64,000 bases of DNA from Pseudoxanthomonas koreensis (lineage in GTDB: Bacteria > Pseudomonadota > Gammaproteobacteria > Xanthomonadales > Xanthomonadaceae): positions 1 through 64,000 of the forward strand of contig NZ_PDWM01000004.1 of the NCBI RefSeq assembly GCF_010093225.1. Direction: 5' to 3'. The notes beneath the pieces were generated by a model. The model was not told the DNA's origin. It saw nothing but the letters and a program-made list of their open reading frames with translations, and made no database searches. Made by a program: the position numbers and the translations under genes. Shown piece after piece: positions 19,567 through 31,712 of this stretch (position 1 is its first letter; each line of letters starts with the position of its first letter).

Positions 19567-19646
19567 GGCGTGTGAAGTGGTGGGAACGGGAGGCCAATGT
19601 AGCCGCGCCCGGTCTCCGCTGGCGAGACGCGATGCCGTGAACGACA

Positions 19647-19668
19647 AGGCCCCGCCGGAGCGGGGCCT
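19647..19668 (-). terminator. Hairpin downstream of tRNA-Thr
   Basis: AGGCCCCGC (19647-19655) pairs with GCGGGGCCT (19660-19668). It lies just past the 3' end of the minus-strand tRNA and before the radA start. The T-run is weak, so it may be a processing or termination hairpin. Confidence 0.6.
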
Positions 19669-19677
19669 GTCGGAGTC

Positions 19678-19753
19678 TGGTGCCGGAAACAGGAGTCGAA
19701 CCTGCGACCTACGCATTACGAATGCGCCGCTCTACCAACTGAGCTATTCCGGC
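19678..19753 (-). tRNA. tRNA-Thr (anticodon CGU)
   Basis: A 76-nucleotide cloverleaf on the minus strand with acceptor GCCGGAA/TTCCGGC, D-arm TAGCTCAGTTGGTAGAGC, anticodon loop TTCGTAA between GCGCA/TGCGT arms, T-arm GGTTCGACTCC and encoded CCA. Anticodon CGT reads ACG. It lies upstream of radA on the same strand. Confidence 0.97.
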
Positions 19754-19894
19754 GATGTCCCGGCCGCGCAGGCGCGACCGGGGGCGGAATTCTAACGGTT
19801 CGACGCCGGGCAGGCCAGCACGGCAACCATCGCGCAGACAGGGCCTCCACTCCGTGGTGTTAACTTGGCACCCTGCCCACGCCTCCCCCACCGC

Positions 19895-22252
19895 ATGCCT
19901 CTGCGCTCCCCGTCCCGCCTTGCCGTCGTCCTGGTCCTGTTCGCCGCCCTGCTGGCTGCCTGGCCGGCGCTGGCACAGGCGCCGGCACCGTCACCGGCAC
20001 CGGACAAGGTCCGCCAGCAGCTGGAGCGGATCGGCGCGCAGCTGGACGGGCAGCAGGACGCCGCCGCGCTGCAGTCCTCGCGCGAAGCGACCCTGAAGAT
20101 CCAGGCCCAGCTCGAGAAGTCCGTCGCCGAACTCACCCCGCAGCTGGAAAGGCTGGACGCGCGCCTGGCCGAGCTGGGCGACAGCCCCGCCGCGAAGGGC
20201 CAGGAAGCACCCGAGGTCACGCGCGAACGCCGCGACCTGCAGCAGCAGCGCAACGACATCGACGCCACGCTGCGCCAGGCCAGGCTGGCGCAGGTGGAAA
20301 GCGGACAGCTGCTGGACCGGATCGCCGCCGCGCGCCAGGACACCTTCCACCGGACCCTGTCCGAACGCACCACCCCGCCGTGGAGCCCGCGCTTCTGGCG
20401 CGACCTGGCGGCGAACCGGGACCGCGATTCGGTGCGCCTGCGCGGGCTGTGGCAGGACACGCGCGACGCGGTCACCGAGCGCTGGCAAGCCGCTCCGCTG
20501 CGCTCGGCGATCTACCTGGCGCTGGCGCTGCTGGTGGCGGTCTTCGTCGGCTGGTTCGGTGCGCGCAGCGTGCCGAAGCTGGTCGGCCGCCACATCCCGC
20601 CGGGGCGGCTGCGCCGCTCGGCGCCGGCGGTGGCGCGGGTGCTGCTGTCCACGCTGGCGGCGATCTGGATCGCCGGCCTGGTGCACGCGGCGCTGTTGCC
20701 GGCCAACCCGCCGGCGGCGGTCGACCAGTTGGCCAGCCTTGCCGGCGGCCTGCTGGTGTTCGGCACCTTCATCACCACCCTGGGCGCGGTGCTGCTGGCC
20801 GTGCGCCACCCGTCGTGGCGACTGCCGGCGATCTCCGACGCCGGCGCGCGCGCGCTGCGCCCGCTGCCGCTGGCCGCGGCACTGGCGATCGTGACGGCCA
20901 CCCTGCCGCAGCAGGTCGGTGCACTGGTCAACGCCAGCCTGCCGCTGGTGGTGGCGCTGACCGCCCTGGCCGCGCTGGTCTCCACCGCGGTGGTGCTGTG
21001 GACGCTGCTGCGCGTGCGCCGGCTGCAGGCCAAGACCTCGCAGGCGGAAGCCGAAGCCGCCGCGGCCGGCACCGGCACGGCTCCGGGCAAGCCGCATTTC
21101 AAGCCATGGATGAACATCGCCACCAGCATCGGCTGGGTCGCCGTGTCGCTCTGCCTGCTCGGGCTGCTGACCGGGCACGTGGCGCTGTCGGGCTTCATCG
21201 CCATGCAGGTGCTGTGGACCGGCGTGGTCGTCGCCACGCTGTACCTGGGCATGCGTTTCGTCGACGACCTGGTCTGCGCGGTGCTGGGCGCCGGCGGCGT
21301 GGCCGGGCGCCGGATCAATGGCCGCTTCGGCCTTGACCCGCTCCATGTCGAACGGCTGGCCGTGGTGCTCTCGGCGGTGCTGCGCACGCTGCTCGCGCTG
21401 GTGGGACTGATCGCCCTGGCCATGCCCTACGGTGCCAGCGGCGAAGACCTCGTCGACCAGGCCACGGGCCTGGCCCACGACGGCATCACCATCGGCCAGC
21501 TGGTGCTCAGCCCGGCCAGCCTGGTCCGCGCGATCGCGGTGTTCCTGCTGGCCAGCGGCGTGTTCCACCTGCTCAAGCGCTGGCTGGCGCGTCGCTACCT
21601 GCCGACCACGCGCATGGACGAAGGCATGCGCGCCTCGGTGGTCACCCTGTTCGGCTATGCCGGCGTGGTCGCCGCGATCGCGATGGCGCTGGCCGCGATC
21701 GGCGTCGGCCTGGAGCGGATCGCGTGGATCGCCAGCGCGCTGTCGGTCGGTATCGGTTTTGGCCTGCAGGCGATCGTGCAGAACTTCATCTCCGGCCTGA
21801 TCCTGCTCGCGGAGCGGCCGGTGAAGGTCGGCGACTGGGTGGTGGTCGGCGATGCCGAGGGCGACATCCGCCGGATCAACGTGCGCGCCACCGAGATCCA
21901 GACCGGCGACCGCACCACGGTGCTGGTGCCCAACTCCGAACTGATCACCAAGACGGTGCGCAACCGCACCTTCTCCAATGCCGAGGGCCTGGTGAAGATC
22001 GTGCTGCCGATGCCGATCGCCACCGATTCGGACCTGGTCCGCGAGCTGCTGCTGGAAGCGTTCCACGCGCATCCGGGGATCCTGGAGGCGCCGGCGCCGT
22101 CGGTACTGATCGACGGCATCTCCGACAAGGGCCAGGTGCTGTTCAGCGCGACCGGCTTCGTCTCCACGCCACGGCAGGCGGCAACCACGCGCAGCGCCCT
22201 GCTGTTCGAGATCCTGCGCCGGCTGCGGCAGCTGGACATCCGGATGGTCTGA
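19895..22252 (+). CDS. MscS-family mechanosensitive channel with DUF3772 domain
   Basis: A large inner-membrane small-conductance mechanosensitive channel that would release osmolytes on hypo-osmotic shock. The start is set at the ATG of 19895 (MPLRSPSRLAVVLVLFAALL), followed by a signal peptide ending AQA; 785 residues. A periplasmic coiled region follows (QLEKSVAELTPQLERLDARL, RRDLQQQRNDIDATLRQ) with a DUF3772-like part. About ten membrane helices come next, then the MscS core with the pore-lining GFGLQAIVQNFISGLILL and the beta-domain (VGDWVVVGDAEGDIRRINVRATEI, VLVPNSELI). It ends three bases before the convergent ispH. Confidence 0.9.
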   Translation: MPLRSPSRLAVVLVLFAALLAAWPALAQAPAPSPAPDKVRQQLERIGAQLDGQQDAAALQSSREATLKIQAQLEKSVAELTPQLERLDARLAELGDSPAAKGQEAPEVTRERRDLQQQRNDIDATLRQARLAQVESGQLLDRIAAARQDTFHRTLSERTTPPWSPRFWRDLAANRDRDSVRLRGLWQDTRDAVTERWQAAPLRSAIYLALALLVAVFVGWFGARSVPKLVGRHIPPGRLRRSAPAVARVLLSTLAAIWIAGLVHAALLPANPPAAVDQLASLAGGLLVFGTFITTLGAVLLAVRHPSWRLPAISDAGARALRPLPLAAALAIVTATLPQQVGALVNASLPLVVALTALAALVSTAVVLWTLLRVRRLQAKTSQAEAEAAAAGTGTAPGKPHFKPWMNIATSIGWVAVSLCLLGLLTGHVALSGFIAMQVLWTGVVVATLYLGMRFVDDLVCAVLGAGGVAGRRINGRFGLDPLHVERLAVVLSAVLRTLLALVGLIALAMPYGASGEDLVDQATGLAHDGITIGQLVLSPASLVRAIAVFLLASGVFHLLKRWLARRYLPTTRMDEGMRASVVTLFGYAGVVAAIAMALAAIGVGLERIAWIASALSVGIGFGLQAIVQNFISGLILLAERPVKVGDWVVVGDAEGDIRRINVRATEIQTGDRTTVLVPNSELITKTVRNRTFSNAEGLVKIVLPMPIATDSDLVRELLLEAFHAHPGILEAPAPSVLIDGISDKGQVLFSATGFVSTPRQAATTRSALLFEILRRLRQLDIRMV

Positions 22253-22254
22253 AC

Positions 22255-23205
22255 TCAACCCACCAGACGCAGGCGCAGTTCCTTCGGCAGGGCGAAGACC
22301 ATGCTTTCCGGTTCGCCGTCCAGTTCGCTGACGCCGGCGGCGCCCAGTTCGCGCAGGCGCGCGATCACGCCGTCGACCAGCACCTGAGGCGCCGAGGCGC
22401 CGGCGGTGAGGCCGATGTGGCGCTTGCCGCGCACCCATTCCGGGTCGATCTCGTGGGCGCCGTCGATCAGGTACGACTCCACGCCCTCGCGCCGCGCCAG
22501 TTCGGCCAGGCGGTTGGAATTGGAGCTGTTGGGCGAACCGACCACCAGCACCAGGTCGCAGCGGCCGGCCAGTTCGCGCACCGCGTCCTGGCGGTTCTGG
22601 GTGGCGTAGCAGATGTCGTCGTGGCGCGGCCCCTGGATCGCCGGGAACCGGGCCTGCAGCGCCTCGATGATGCCGCGGGTGTCGTCCACCGACAGCGTGG
22701 TCTGGGTGGTGTAGGCCAGGTTCTGCGGCTGGCCTACCTGCAGGGTGGCGACGCCATCGATGTCCTCGACCAGGTGGATGCTGCCCGTCGCACCCTCGCG
22801 GGCCCACTGGCCCATGGTGCCTTCGACCTCCGGGTGGCCGGCATGCCCGATCAGGACCACGTCGCGGCCGGCGCGGCAATGGCGCGAGACCTCCAGGTGG
22901 ACCTTGGTCACCAGCGGACAGGTCGCGTCGAATACCTTCAACCCGCGCCGCTCGGCTTCCTCGCGCACCGCGCGCGACACGCCGTGGGCGCTGAAGATCA
23001 CCGTGGAATCGTCCGGCACCTCGTCCAGCTCCTCGACGAACACCGCGCCGCGCGCCTTGAGGTCGTCGACCACGAAGCGGTTGTGCACCACCTCGTGGCG
23101 CACGTAGATCGGTGCGCCGAGGGTCTCGATCGCGCGCTTGACGATCTCGATCGCGCGGTCGACGCCGGCGCAGAAACCGCGGGGATTGGCGAGGATGACG
23201 TCCAT
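22255..23205 (-). CDS. 4-hydroxy-3-methylbut-2-enyl diphosphate reductase IspH
   Basis: The last enzyme of the MEP isoprenoid pathway, a 4Fe-4S protein making IPP and DMAPP. At 316 residues it is full length. Cluster cysteines lie in [21 protein letters not shown] and [10 protein letters not shown]. Substrate-binding His residues are in VRHEVVHN and [14 protein letters not shown]; the catalytic Glu is in that last motif. [13 protein letters not shown] is the family signature. It lies at the end of the ribF-ileS-lspA cluster on the same strand, 62 bases after lspA; the fkpB gene usual between them in E. coli is absent. Confidence 0.97.
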   Translation of the reverse strand: MDVILANPRGFCAGVDRAIEIVKRAIETLGAPIYVRHEVVHNRFVVDDLKARGAVFVEELDEVPDDSTVIFSAHGVSRAVREEAERRGLKVFDATCPLVTKVHLEVSRHCRAGRDVVLIGHAGHPEVEGTMGQWAREGATGSIHLVEDIDGVATLQVGQPQNLAYTTQTTLSVDDTRGIIEALQARFPAIQGPRHDDICYATQNRQDAVRELAGRCDLVLVVGSPNSSNSNRLAELARREGVESYLIDGAHEIDPEWVRGKRHIGLTAGASAPQVLVDGVIARLRELGAAGVSELDGEPESMVFALPKELRLRLVG

Positions 23206-23267
23206 GGATGAAGTCTACCGGAGAGACATGCCCGTGGAGGCTGAACGCGCGGAACGAAGTCGGCGGT

Positions 23268-23783
23268 CTATTCTTCCGCCGGCCCCTTGTTTTTCCGCTT
23301 ACCGTCGAACACGCCGAACAGCGCGATCCCTACCGCCCCGCCCACGATCGCCGCGTCCGCCAGGTTGAACGCCGGCCAGTAATGCCCCCGCCAGTACCAC
23401 TGGATGAAATCCACCACGTGGCCGTGGACCAGCCTGTCGATCACGTTGCCCAGCGCGCCGCCGATCACCAGCGCGTACGGCATCGCCTGGCGCCAGTCGC
23501 CGCGCGGGGTGCGCCACAGCCACCAGCCCAGCAGGCCGCAGATGGCGAACGCCAGCGCGGTGAAGAACAGCGCCTGCCAGCCGCCGGCATCGGCCAGGAA
23601 ACTGAAGGCCGCGCCGGTGTTGTAGGTGCGGTACCAGTTCCAGAACCCGTCGACCACCGGCACGGCGGTGAACTCGGGCAGGCTGGACAGCACCCACGCC
23701 TTGCTCCACTGGTCCAGCACGATGACCGCCACCGACAGCAGCAGCCAGGCCATCGCGTTGGGACGGGGACGGGTTGTCGCCAT
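23268..23783 (-). CDS. Lipoprotein signal peptidase LspA
   Basis: Cleaves the signal peptide of diacylglyceryl-modified prolipoproteins in the inner membrane. The start is the ATG at 23783 ([16 protein letters not shown]), just after the ileS stop, giving 171 residues; an earlier GTG at 23795 would overlap ileS. Four membrane helices are visible. The catalytic Asp residues are in [13 protein letters not shown] and [11 protein letters not shown]. The C-terminus is basic (GKRKNKG). It is part of the ribF-ileS-lspA-ispH cluster. Confidence 0.96.
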   Translation of the reverse strand: MATTRPRPNAMAWLLLSVAVIVLDQWSKAWVLSSLPEFTAVPVVDGFWNWYRTYNTGAAFSFLADAGGWQALFFTALAFAICGLLGWWLWRTPRGDWRQAMPYALVIGGALGNVIDRLVHGHVVDFIQWYWRGHYWPAFNLADAAIVGGAVGIALFGVFDGKRKNKGPAEE

Positions 23784-23785
23784 AC

Positions 23786-26632
23786 TCAGAACCACCTGCG
23801 CTCCTCACCCGGGCCTTCGACGTTGGACACGCAGCGGCCGCACAGCTCCGGATGCGTCGCGTCGCTGCCGACGTCGGCGCGGTGGTGCCAGCAGCGCACG
23901 CACTTGGCCCGGGTCGTCGGCTGCGCGCTGACGAAGATGTCCTCGGTCTGCGCCGGCACCACCGTCACGTCGCCGCTGATGAACAGGAAGCGCAGCTCAT
24001 CGGCCAGCGGCTGCAGGTGCGCGGCGGTGTCGGCGCCGGCGGTCAAGGTGATCTCCGCTTCCAGCGCCGCACCGATCTGGCCGCTGGCGCGCAGCGGCTC
24101 GAGCACCTTGGCGACCTGTTCGCGCAGCGCCAGCAGGCGCTCGAAGTCGGCCGCGTCCAGCTCGGCGCCTTCCGGCAGCGGTGCCAGGCCGTCGTACCAG
24201 GTCGCGAACAGGACGTTGCCCGCGCGCTCGCCGTCGCCGGTGGCCCGCGGCAGGTAGCCCCACAGCTCGTCGGCGGTGAAGCTGAGCACCGGCGCGATCC
24301 AGCGCACGAAGGCTTCGGCGATGCGGTACATCGCGCCCTGCGCGCTGCGCCGGCCGCGCGAATCCTCGCCCATCGTGTACAGGCGGTCCTTGGTCACGTC
24401 CAGGTACAGCGATCCCAGATCCACGCTGCAGAAGTTCAGCAGCGCCTGCACGATGGCGGCGAAGTCGTAGCGCTCGTAGGCGTCCTTGATCTTCTCCTGC
24501 ACCTCGAAGGCGCGGTGCACGATCCAGCGGTCCAGCGCGACCATCGCGTCGAGCGGGAGCAGGTCGCGCGCCGGATCGAAACCGTCGAGGTTGGCCAGCA
24601 GGAAGCGCGCGGTGTTGCGCAGCCGCCGGTAGGCATCGGCATTGCGCTTGAGGATCTCCTGCGACAGCGACATCTCGTTGCTGTAGTCGGCCGAGGCGAT
24701 CCACAGGCGCAGGATGTCCGCGCCCAGGGTCTTCATGATGTCCTGCGGCTCGATGCCGTTGCCGAGCGACTTGGACATCTTGCGGCCGTGCTCGTCCACG
24801 GTGAAGCCGTGGGTCAGGCACTGCCGGTACGGGGCGGCCCTGTCGATGGCGATGCCGGTGAGCAGCGAGGACTGGAACCAGCCGCGGTGCTGGTCGCTGC
24901 CTTCCAGGTACAGGTCGGCCGGCTTGCCCAGGCCGCGCTCCAGCAGCACGCCCTCGTGGGTCACGCCCGAGTCGAACCAGACGTCGAGGATGTCGGTGAT
25001 CTTCTCGTAGTCGGCCGCCTCGGCACCGAGCAGTTCCGCCGCATCGAGGGTGTACCAGACGTCGACGCCATCCTGCTCCACCCGGTCGGCGACCTGGCGC
25101 ATCAGTTCGCTGCTGCGCGGATGCGGCTCGCCGGTCTCGCGGTGCACGAACAGCGCGATCGGCACGCCCCAGGTGCGCTGGCGCGAGATCGTCCAGTCCG
25201 GGCGTCCTTCGATCATGCCGGCGATGCGCGCCTGGCCCCACTCCGGATACCACTTCACCGTCTCGATCGCGGCCAGCGCGTCGGCGCGCAGGTTGGCCTG
25301 CTCCATCGAGATGAACCACTGCGGCGTGGCCCGGAACGCGATCGGGGTCTTGTGCCGCCAGCAGTGCGGGTAGCTGTGTTCCATCTTCGTCGCCGCCAGC
25401 AGCGCACCGCTGCCGCGCAGCAGCTCGACGATGGCGTCGTTGGCCTTCCAGATGTGCTGGCCAGCCAGTTCGACGCCGTGCGCGGCGGGCGTGGACGGCA
25501 GGTACACGCCGCGCCCGTCGACCGGGTTGAGCTGGGCCGCGGTGTACCTGTCGATCAGCCCGTAGGCCTTGCCGACCACGTAGTCGTCCTGGCCGTGGCC
25601 GGGCGCGGTGTGCACCGCGCCGGTGCCGTCCTCGGCCGAAACGTGGTCGCCGAGGATCGCCGGGATGTCGCGTCCGTCGTAGAACGGATGGGCGAACAGC
25701 AGGTGTTCCAGCGCCGCGCCCTGCACACGTCCGTGCACGGTCACGCCGGCCACGCCGTAGCGCTGCAGCGCGCGTTCGGCCAGCGCGTCGGCCAGCACCA
25801 GCCAGCGGCGGCGTCCGTCGTGCGCAGGGCCTTCGACCAGCGCGTATTCCAGGTCCGGACCCAGCGACACCGCCAGCGAGGCCGGCAGCGTCCACGGTGT
25901 GGTGGTCCAGATCGGGATCGCGACCTCCACGTCCGCCGGCACGTCCACGCCGAACGCCTTGCCCACCGCCTGCGCGTCGCGCGCGGCGTAGGCCACGTCC
26001 ACCGCCGGCGAGACCTTGTCCTGGTACTCGATCTCCGCCTCGGCCAGCGCCGAGCCGCAGTCGAAGCACCAGTGCACGGGCTTCACGCCACGGCTGACGT
26101 GGCCGTTGTCGTAGATCTTGGCCAGCGCGCGGATCTCGTTGGCCTCGAAATGGAAGTCCAGGGTCCGGTACGGGTTCTCCCAGTCACCGATCACGCCCAG
26201 GCGCTTGAAGTCCTTGCGCTGGATCTCGATCTGCGACTGCGCGTACTCGCGGCACTTCTGCCGGAACTCGGTCGCGTCGAGCTTGACCCCGACCTTGCCG
26301 AACTTCTTCTCGATCGCGATCTCGATCGGCAGGCCGTGGCAGTCCCAGCCCGGGATGTACGGCGCGTCGTAGCCGGCCAGGTACTTGGACTTGACGATGA
26401 TGTCCTTGAGGATCTTGTTGACCGCGTGCCCCAGGTGGATCGCACCGTTGGCGTACGGCGGGCCGTCGTGCAGCACGAACAGCGGCCGTCCCTTGGCATT
26501 GGCGCGCAGCTGCGCGTACAGGTGCTCCGCCTCCCAGCGCGCCAGGGTGTCGGGCTCGCGCTTCGGCAGGTCGCCCCGCATCGGGAAATCGGTGGCGGGC
26601 AGGCGCAGGGTGGCTTTGTAGTCTCGGGTCAC
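23786..26632 (-). CDS. Isoleucyl-tRNA synthetase
   Basis: Charges tRNA-Ile and edits mischarged valine. The start is the GTG at 26632 ([19 protein letters not shown] follows); its GTGA overlaps the ribF stop, which supports the choice. The 948 residues contain the class I signature [16 protein letters not shown] (HIGH motif) and KMSKSLGNG. The editing domain has [15 protein letters not shown]-terminal zinc ribbon has [12 protein letters not shown] and CGRCV. It is translationally coupled to ribF and directly followed by lspA. Confidence 0.98.
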   Translation of the reverse strand: MTRDYKATLRLPATDFPMRGDLPKREPDTLARWEAEHLYAQLRANAKGRPLFVLHDGPPYANGAIHLGHAVNKILKDIIVKSKYLAGYDAPYIPGWDCHGLPIEIAIEKKFGKVGVKLDATEFRQKCREYAQSQIEIQRKDFKRLGVIGDWENPYRTLDFHFEANEIRALAKIYDNGHVSRGVKPVHWCFDCGSALAEAEIEYQDKVSPAVDVAYAARDAQAVGKAFGVDVPADVEVAIPIWTTTPWTLPASLAVSLGPDLEYALVEGPAHDGRRRWLVLADALAERALQRYGVAGVTVHGRVQGAALEHLLFAHPFYDGRDIPAILGDHVSAEDGTGAVHTAPGHGQDDYVVGKAYGLIDRYTAAQLNPVDGRGVYLPSTPAAHGVELAGQHIWKANDAIVELLRGSGALLAATKMEHSYPHCWRHKTPIAFRATPQWFISMEQANLRADALAAIETVKWYPEWGQARIAGMIEGRPDWTISRQRTWGVPIALFVHRETGEPHPRSSELMRQVADRVEQDGVDVWYTLDAAELLGAEAADYEKITDILDVWFDSGVTHEGVLLERGLGKPADLYLEGSDQHRGWFQSSLLTGIAIDRAAPYRQCLTHGFTVDEHGRKMSKSLGNGIEPQDIMKTLGADILRLWIASADYSNEMSLSQEILKRNADAYRRLRNTARFLLANLDGFDPARDLLPLDAMVALDRWIVHRAFEVQEKIKDAYERYDFAAIVQALLNFCSVDLGSLYLDVTKDRLYTMGEDSRGRRSAQGAMYRIAEAFVRWIAPVLSFTADELWGYLPRATGDGERAGNVLFATWYDGLAPLPEGAELDAADFERLLALREQVAKVLEPLRASGQIGAALEAEITLTAGADTAAHLQPLADELRFLFISGDVTVVPAQTEDIFVSAQPTTRAKCVRCWHHRADVGSDATHPELCGRCVSNVEGPGEERRWF

Positions 26633-27588
26633 GGATCTACCATTGCGGTTTCTTGCGAGGGACTCGCGTTCAATATCCGACGGGCCCCGTCCGCGTCGCG
26701 ATGCATCTGCGCGGTCAGTGCCGGAAGGTCTGGGAACTTCTCTTCGTCGCGCAGCCTGGCGACGAACTCGACTTCGATATGGCGCCCGTACAGGTCGCCG
26801 TCGAAGTCGAACAGGTGCGCTTCCAGCAGCGGCTCCACGCCATCGACCGTGGGCCGGGTGCCGAAGCTGGACACCGACGGCCACGGCTGCGCGCCGATGC
26901 CGTGCACGCGGGTGGCGTAGATGCCCGACAGCGCCGGTGTCTTCGGGAAGCGCAGGTTGGCGGTGGGATAGCCCAGGGTGCGGCCGAGCTGGCGCCCGCG
27001 CACCACCCGCCCGCCGATCGTGTACGGCCGCCCGAGCAGTGCCGCCGCCTGCACGAAATCGCCGGCGCGCAGCGCCTCGCGGATCCGCGTGCTCGACACC
27101 CGTTCGCCGCCCACGTGCACCGGCTCGATCTCGCCGGCGGCGAAACCCAGTTCCTCGCCCATCGCCTGCAGCAGGGCCAGGTCGCCGCCGCGGCGGTTGC
27201 CGAAGCGGAACTCCGGCCCGATCCAGACTTCGCGCGCACCCAGCCGCCCGGCCCGCACGCGGCGGGCGAAATCCCGCGCCCGCACCGCCGCCAGCGCCGC
27301 GCCGAAGCGCAGCAGGCCGAGCTGGTCCAGGCCGAGCCCGAACAGGCCTTCGATGCGGTCGCGCGGCAGGGTCAGCCGCGGCGGCGGGTTGCCGCGGGCG
27401 AAGAACTCGCGCGGCAGCGGCTCGAAGCTCAACGCCACCGCGGGCAGCCCGAGCGCCTGCGCGCGCGCCACCGCGTGGCGCACCAGCGCCCGGTGGCCCA
27501 GGTGGAGGCCGTCGAAGGCGCCGATGCAGACCACGCTGCCGCGCGGGCACAACGACCCGCCATCGACGTCACGGAACAGCCTGCTCAT
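26629..27588 (-). CDS. Bifunctional riboflavin kinase/FAD synthetase RibF
   Basis: Makes FMN from riboflavin and FAD from FMN. At 319 residues it is full length. The N-terminal nucleotidyltransferase domain has [14 protein letters not shown], the [10 protein letters not shown] loop and SSTRIREAL. The C-terminal kinase domain has [11 protein letters not shown] (the PTAN motif), [10 protein letters not shown] and the E-containing [14 protein letters not shown]. The TGA stop overlaps the ileS GTG by two bases. It lies between murJ and ileS, as in other gammaproteobacteria. Confidence 0.96.
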   Translation of the reverse strand: MSRLFRDVDGGSLCPRGSVVCIGAFDGLHLGHRALVRHAVARAQALGLPAVALSFEPLPREFFARGNPPPRLTLPRDRIEGLFGLGLDQLGLLRFGAALAAVRARDFARRVRAGRLGAREVWIGPEFRFGNRRGGDLALLQAMGEELGFAAGEIEPVHVGGERVSSTRIREALRAGDFVQAAALLGRPYTIGGRVVRGRQLGRTLGYPTANLRFPKTPALSGIYATRVHGIGAQPWPSVSSFGTRPTVDGVEPLLEAHLFDFDGDLYGRHIEVEFVARLRDEEKFPDLPALTAQMHRDADGARRILNASPSQETAMVDP

Positions 27589-27716
27589 CTACTCGTCTGG
27601 TGCTCGCCGGAACGCCCCGCGGCGCCCCGTGGCGCCGGCCCGGGGCCGAACGCGGAAGTATAGCCGGCGCACCCGCCCGCCGGCGCCGCCTCGGCTTCAC
27701 CGTCGCCGGCCGACGC

Positions 27717-29276
27717 TCAGTGCCGCAGGTCGCGCGGACGCAGGCCCAGCGCCAGCAGCACCAGGCCGTAGCTCGCCGCCCCCAGCGCGATCACCAGCAG
27801 CAGCCAGGCCACCCGCAGCGAAGCACCACCGATCCCGGTCCACTCGCCGATCCATCCGCGCGCGGCCAGCACCACCGCGGCCATCGCCACGCAGGCCGCC
27901 AGCAGCCGCAGTGCGAACCGGCCCCAGCCCGGCTGCGGCCGGTACAGCCCGGACCTGCGCAGCACCCGCCACAGCAGCGCGGCGTTGACCATGCCGGCCA
28001 GCGCCGTGGCCAGGGCGATGCCGGCATGGCCGCCCTCCACGTCGCCTCGCCACAGCGGGGTCACGATCGCCACGGTCAGGGCGACGTTGGCGGCCACCGT
28101 CCAGATCGCCGCGCGCATCGGCGTACGCGTGTCCTGGCGGGAGAAGAAGGCCGGTGCCAGCACCTTGCTCAGCATGAAGGCCGGCACGCCCAGGCTCATC
28201 GCCGACAGGCTCATCGCCGCCATCCGCGTGTCGAAGGCGCTGAACTGGCCGTAGTTGTAGACCGTGGCGGTGATCGGTTCGGCCAGCAGCAGCAGGCCCA
28301 GGCCCGCCGGCACGCCGGCCAGCAGGGCCATGCGCAGGCCCCAGTCCAGCGAAGCGTTGTAGCCCTCGGCATCGGCGGCCGCATGCCGGCGCGACAGGTG
28401 CGGCAGGATCACCGTGCCCAGCGCCACGCCGAACAGGCCCAGCGGGAACTCGATCAGGCGGTCCGAGTAGTACAGCCAGTCGACGCTGCCGGCCGCCAGC
28501 AGCGAGGCGAACGCGGTGCCGACGATCAGGTTGATCTGCGCCACCGAGGAGGAGAATAGGGTCGGCAGCATCAGCCGGGCGACCTTGCGCACTTCGGCGT
28601 GGTTGAAGCCCGGGCGCAGCCGCGGCCGCAGCCCCAGCCGCCCGAGCGCGCCCCACAGCAGCACCAGCTGCAGCACCCCGGCCACCAGCACGCCCCAGGC
28701 CAGGCCCTGCGGCGGCACGTCGAAGCGCGGCGCCAGCCACAGCATCGCCGCGATCATGGTCAGGTTGTGCAGCACCGGGGTGAACGCCGGCAACGCGAAG
28801 CGGCCGTGGCTGTTGAGGATCGATGCGGCCAGCGACATCATCGAAATGAACAGCAGGTACGGGAAGGTGACCCGCAGCATCTGCGCGGTCTGCGCCAGCA
28901 GCTCCGGCTCCCCTGCCCAGCCCGGCGCGAACAGGCGCGCGACCAGCGGCGCGGCGAGCATGCCGAGCGCGCAGACCACCAGCACCACCGCGCACAGCGC
29001 GCCGGCCATGTGGTCGATGAACGACTTCAACGCGGCCTTGTCGCCGCGCTCCTTGATCTCGTTGAGCACCGGCACGAAGGCCATCGCCATCGAGCCCTCG
29101 GCGAACACCCGGCGCAGGAAGTTGGGCACCCGGTAGGCGACGATGAACGCACTCATCGCCCCGCCGGTGCCGAACAGGGTGGCCTGGAGCATGTCGCGGG
29201 CGAAGCCGGCCAGGCGCGAGAGCAGGGTCATCGCGCTGAACACGGCGGTGGAACGCAGCAGCCGCGGGCCGCTCAT
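27717..29276 (-). CDS. Lipid II flippase MurJ
   Basis: Flips the peptidoglycan precursor lipid II across the inner membrane. The start is the ATG at 29276 (MSGPRLLRSTAVFSAMTLLSR), giving 519 residues; the frame continues upstream into the rpsT promoter, but that part is not MurJ. About 14 membrane helices belong to the MOP superfamily. Essential-residue regions include SRLAGFARDM, the YRVPNFLRRVFAEGSM segment, and SSSVAQINLIVG. It diverges from rpsT and is followed by ribF after 128 bases. Confidence 0.95.
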   Translation of the reverse strand: MSGPRLLRSTAVFSAMTLLSRLAGFARDMLQATLFGTGGAMSAFIVAYRVPNFLRRVFAEGSMAMAFVPVLNEIKERGDKAALKSFIDHMAGALCAVVLVVCALGMLAAPLVARLFAPGWAGEPELLAQTAQMLRVTFPYLLFISMMSLAASILNSHGRFALPAFTPVLHNLTMIAAMLWLAPRFDVPPQGLAWGVLVAGVLQLVLLWGALGRLGLRPRLRPGFNHAEVRKVARLMLPTLFSSSVAQINLIVGTAFASLLAAGSVDWLYYSDRLIEFPLGLFGVALGTVILPHLSRRHAAADAEGYNASLDWGLRMALLAGVPAGLGLLLLAEPITATVYNYGQFSAFDTRMAAMSLSAMSLGVPAFMLSKVLAPAFFSRQDTRTPMRAAIWTVAANVALTVAIVTPLWRGDVEGGHAGIALATALAGMVNAALLWRVLRRSGLYRPQPGWGRFALRLLAACVAMAAVVLAARGWIGEWTGIGGASLRVAWLLLVIALGAASYGLVLLALGLRPRDLRH

Positions 29277-29306
29277 CGGCCGGTCCCCGCCGCGTTCAGG
29301 GGGTAG

Positions 29307-29335
29307 TTGACCCAAGTCGTTGAATCCGCCATAAT
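29307..29335 (+). promoter_or_regulatory. Sigma-70 promoter of rpsT
   Basis: TTGACC (29307-29312), a 17-base spacer, then CATAAT (29330-29335). It lies 61 bases before the rpsT start and inside the divergent murJ-rpsT gap. Confidence 0.75.
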
Positions 29336-29395
29336 TTCGCGTTCGCTGTACCCCACCATACCGTTTCCGCACCCGTTTTCCAGGAATCCACTGCC

Positions 29396-29665
29396 GTGGC
29401 CAACATCAAGTCCGCCAAAAAGCGCGCCAAGCAGACCGTCGTGCGCAATGCCCGCAACGCTGCCCAGCGTTCGCAGCTCCGTACCGCCGTCAAGAAGGTC
29501 CTCAAGGCGCTGGACGCCAACGACGCCCCCGGCGCCGAGGCTGCCTTCGCCACCGCCCAGCCGATCCTGGATCGCTTCAGCGCCCGTGGCCTGATCCACA
29601 AGAACAAGGCCGCCCGCCACAAGGCCCGCCTGAACGCCCGCATCAAGGCGATCAAGGCCGCCTGA
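29396..29665 (+). CDS. 30S ribosomal protein S20
   Basis: An 89-residue ribosomal protein that binds 16S rRNA. It starts with GTG at 29396 ([13 protein letters not shown] after initiation); rpsT often has a weak start codon because S20 controls its own translation. RNAARNQRSQ-like and [17 protein letters not shown] segments match the family. A strong promoter precedes it and a terminator follows, so it is a single-gene unit. Confidence 0.98.
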   Translation: MANIKSAKKRAKQTVVRNARNAAQRSQLRTAVKKVLKALDANDAPGAEAAFATAQPILDRFSARGLIHKNKAARHKARLNARIKAIKAA

Positions 29666-29726
29666 TCCCGGCATCCCGGCGCGCGGCACGGCCGCCGCGC
29701 CGGCACGCTGCCAGGCACGCACAACG

Positions 29727-29753
29727 AAAAACCCGGCTCCGGCCGGGTTTTTT
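29727..29753 (+). terminator. Rho-independent terminator of rpsT
   Basis: AAAAACCCGGC-TCCG-GCCGGGTTTTT with a six-T run. The A-tract and T-run make it work on both strands, so it may also stop transcripts of the convergent obgE. Confidence 0.93.
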
Positions 29754-29771
29754 GCCGTCTGCCGCACGGGC

Positions 29772-31287
<1,516 letters not shown>

Positions 31288-31299
31288 GACTGCTTCTCC

Positions 31300-31617
31300 T
31301 TACTTGTTGCCACCGGCAATGCCGGTGATCTCGATTTCGGTGTAGTACTGGCGGTGGCCCTGCCGCTTCATGTGGTGCTTGCGGCGGCGGAACTTGATGA
31401 TGCGGACCTTGTCGGCGCGGCCATGGGCCACGACCTTGGCGGTCACGCTGGCGCCCTGGAGCGCGTCACCGACCTTGATCCCGTCGCTGTCACCCAGCAG
31501 CAGGACGTTGTCGAACTTGATCTCGCTGCCGGCATCGGCCTCGAGCTTCTCGACGCGGAGCGTTTCGCCCTGCGCCACGCGGTATTGCTTACCGCCGGTT
31601 ACCAGTACTGCGTACAT
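31300..31617 (-). CDS. 50S ribosomal protein L21
   Basis: A 105-residue ribosomal protein that binds 23S r[21 protein letters not shown] at the start, [21 protein letters not shown] and the C-terminal [13 protein letters not shown] are conserved. It is the first gene of rplU-rpmA-obgE and has a clear promoter upstream. Confidence 0.98.
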   Translation of the reverse strand: MYAVLVTGGKQYRVAQGETLRVEKLEADAGSEIKFDNVLLLGDSDGIKVGDALQGASVTAKVVAHGRADKVRIIKFRRRKHHMKRQGHRQYYTEIEITGIAGGNK

Positions 31618-31682
31618 GTCTAGCCTCTTGGTTCTGTAGTTATTCTTGGTATCTGCCGCCGTCGAGGGCGGACAGAAGCGGG

Positions 31683-31712
31683 ATTATAGAGAATTCAGTC
31701 GGTTACGCGCAA
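31683..31712 (-). promoter_or_regulatory. Sigma-70 promoter of rplU-rpmA-obgE
   Basis: On the minus strand TTGCGC (31707-31712), an 18-base spacer and TATAAT (31683-31688), 66 bases before the rplU ATG. Confidence 0.8.
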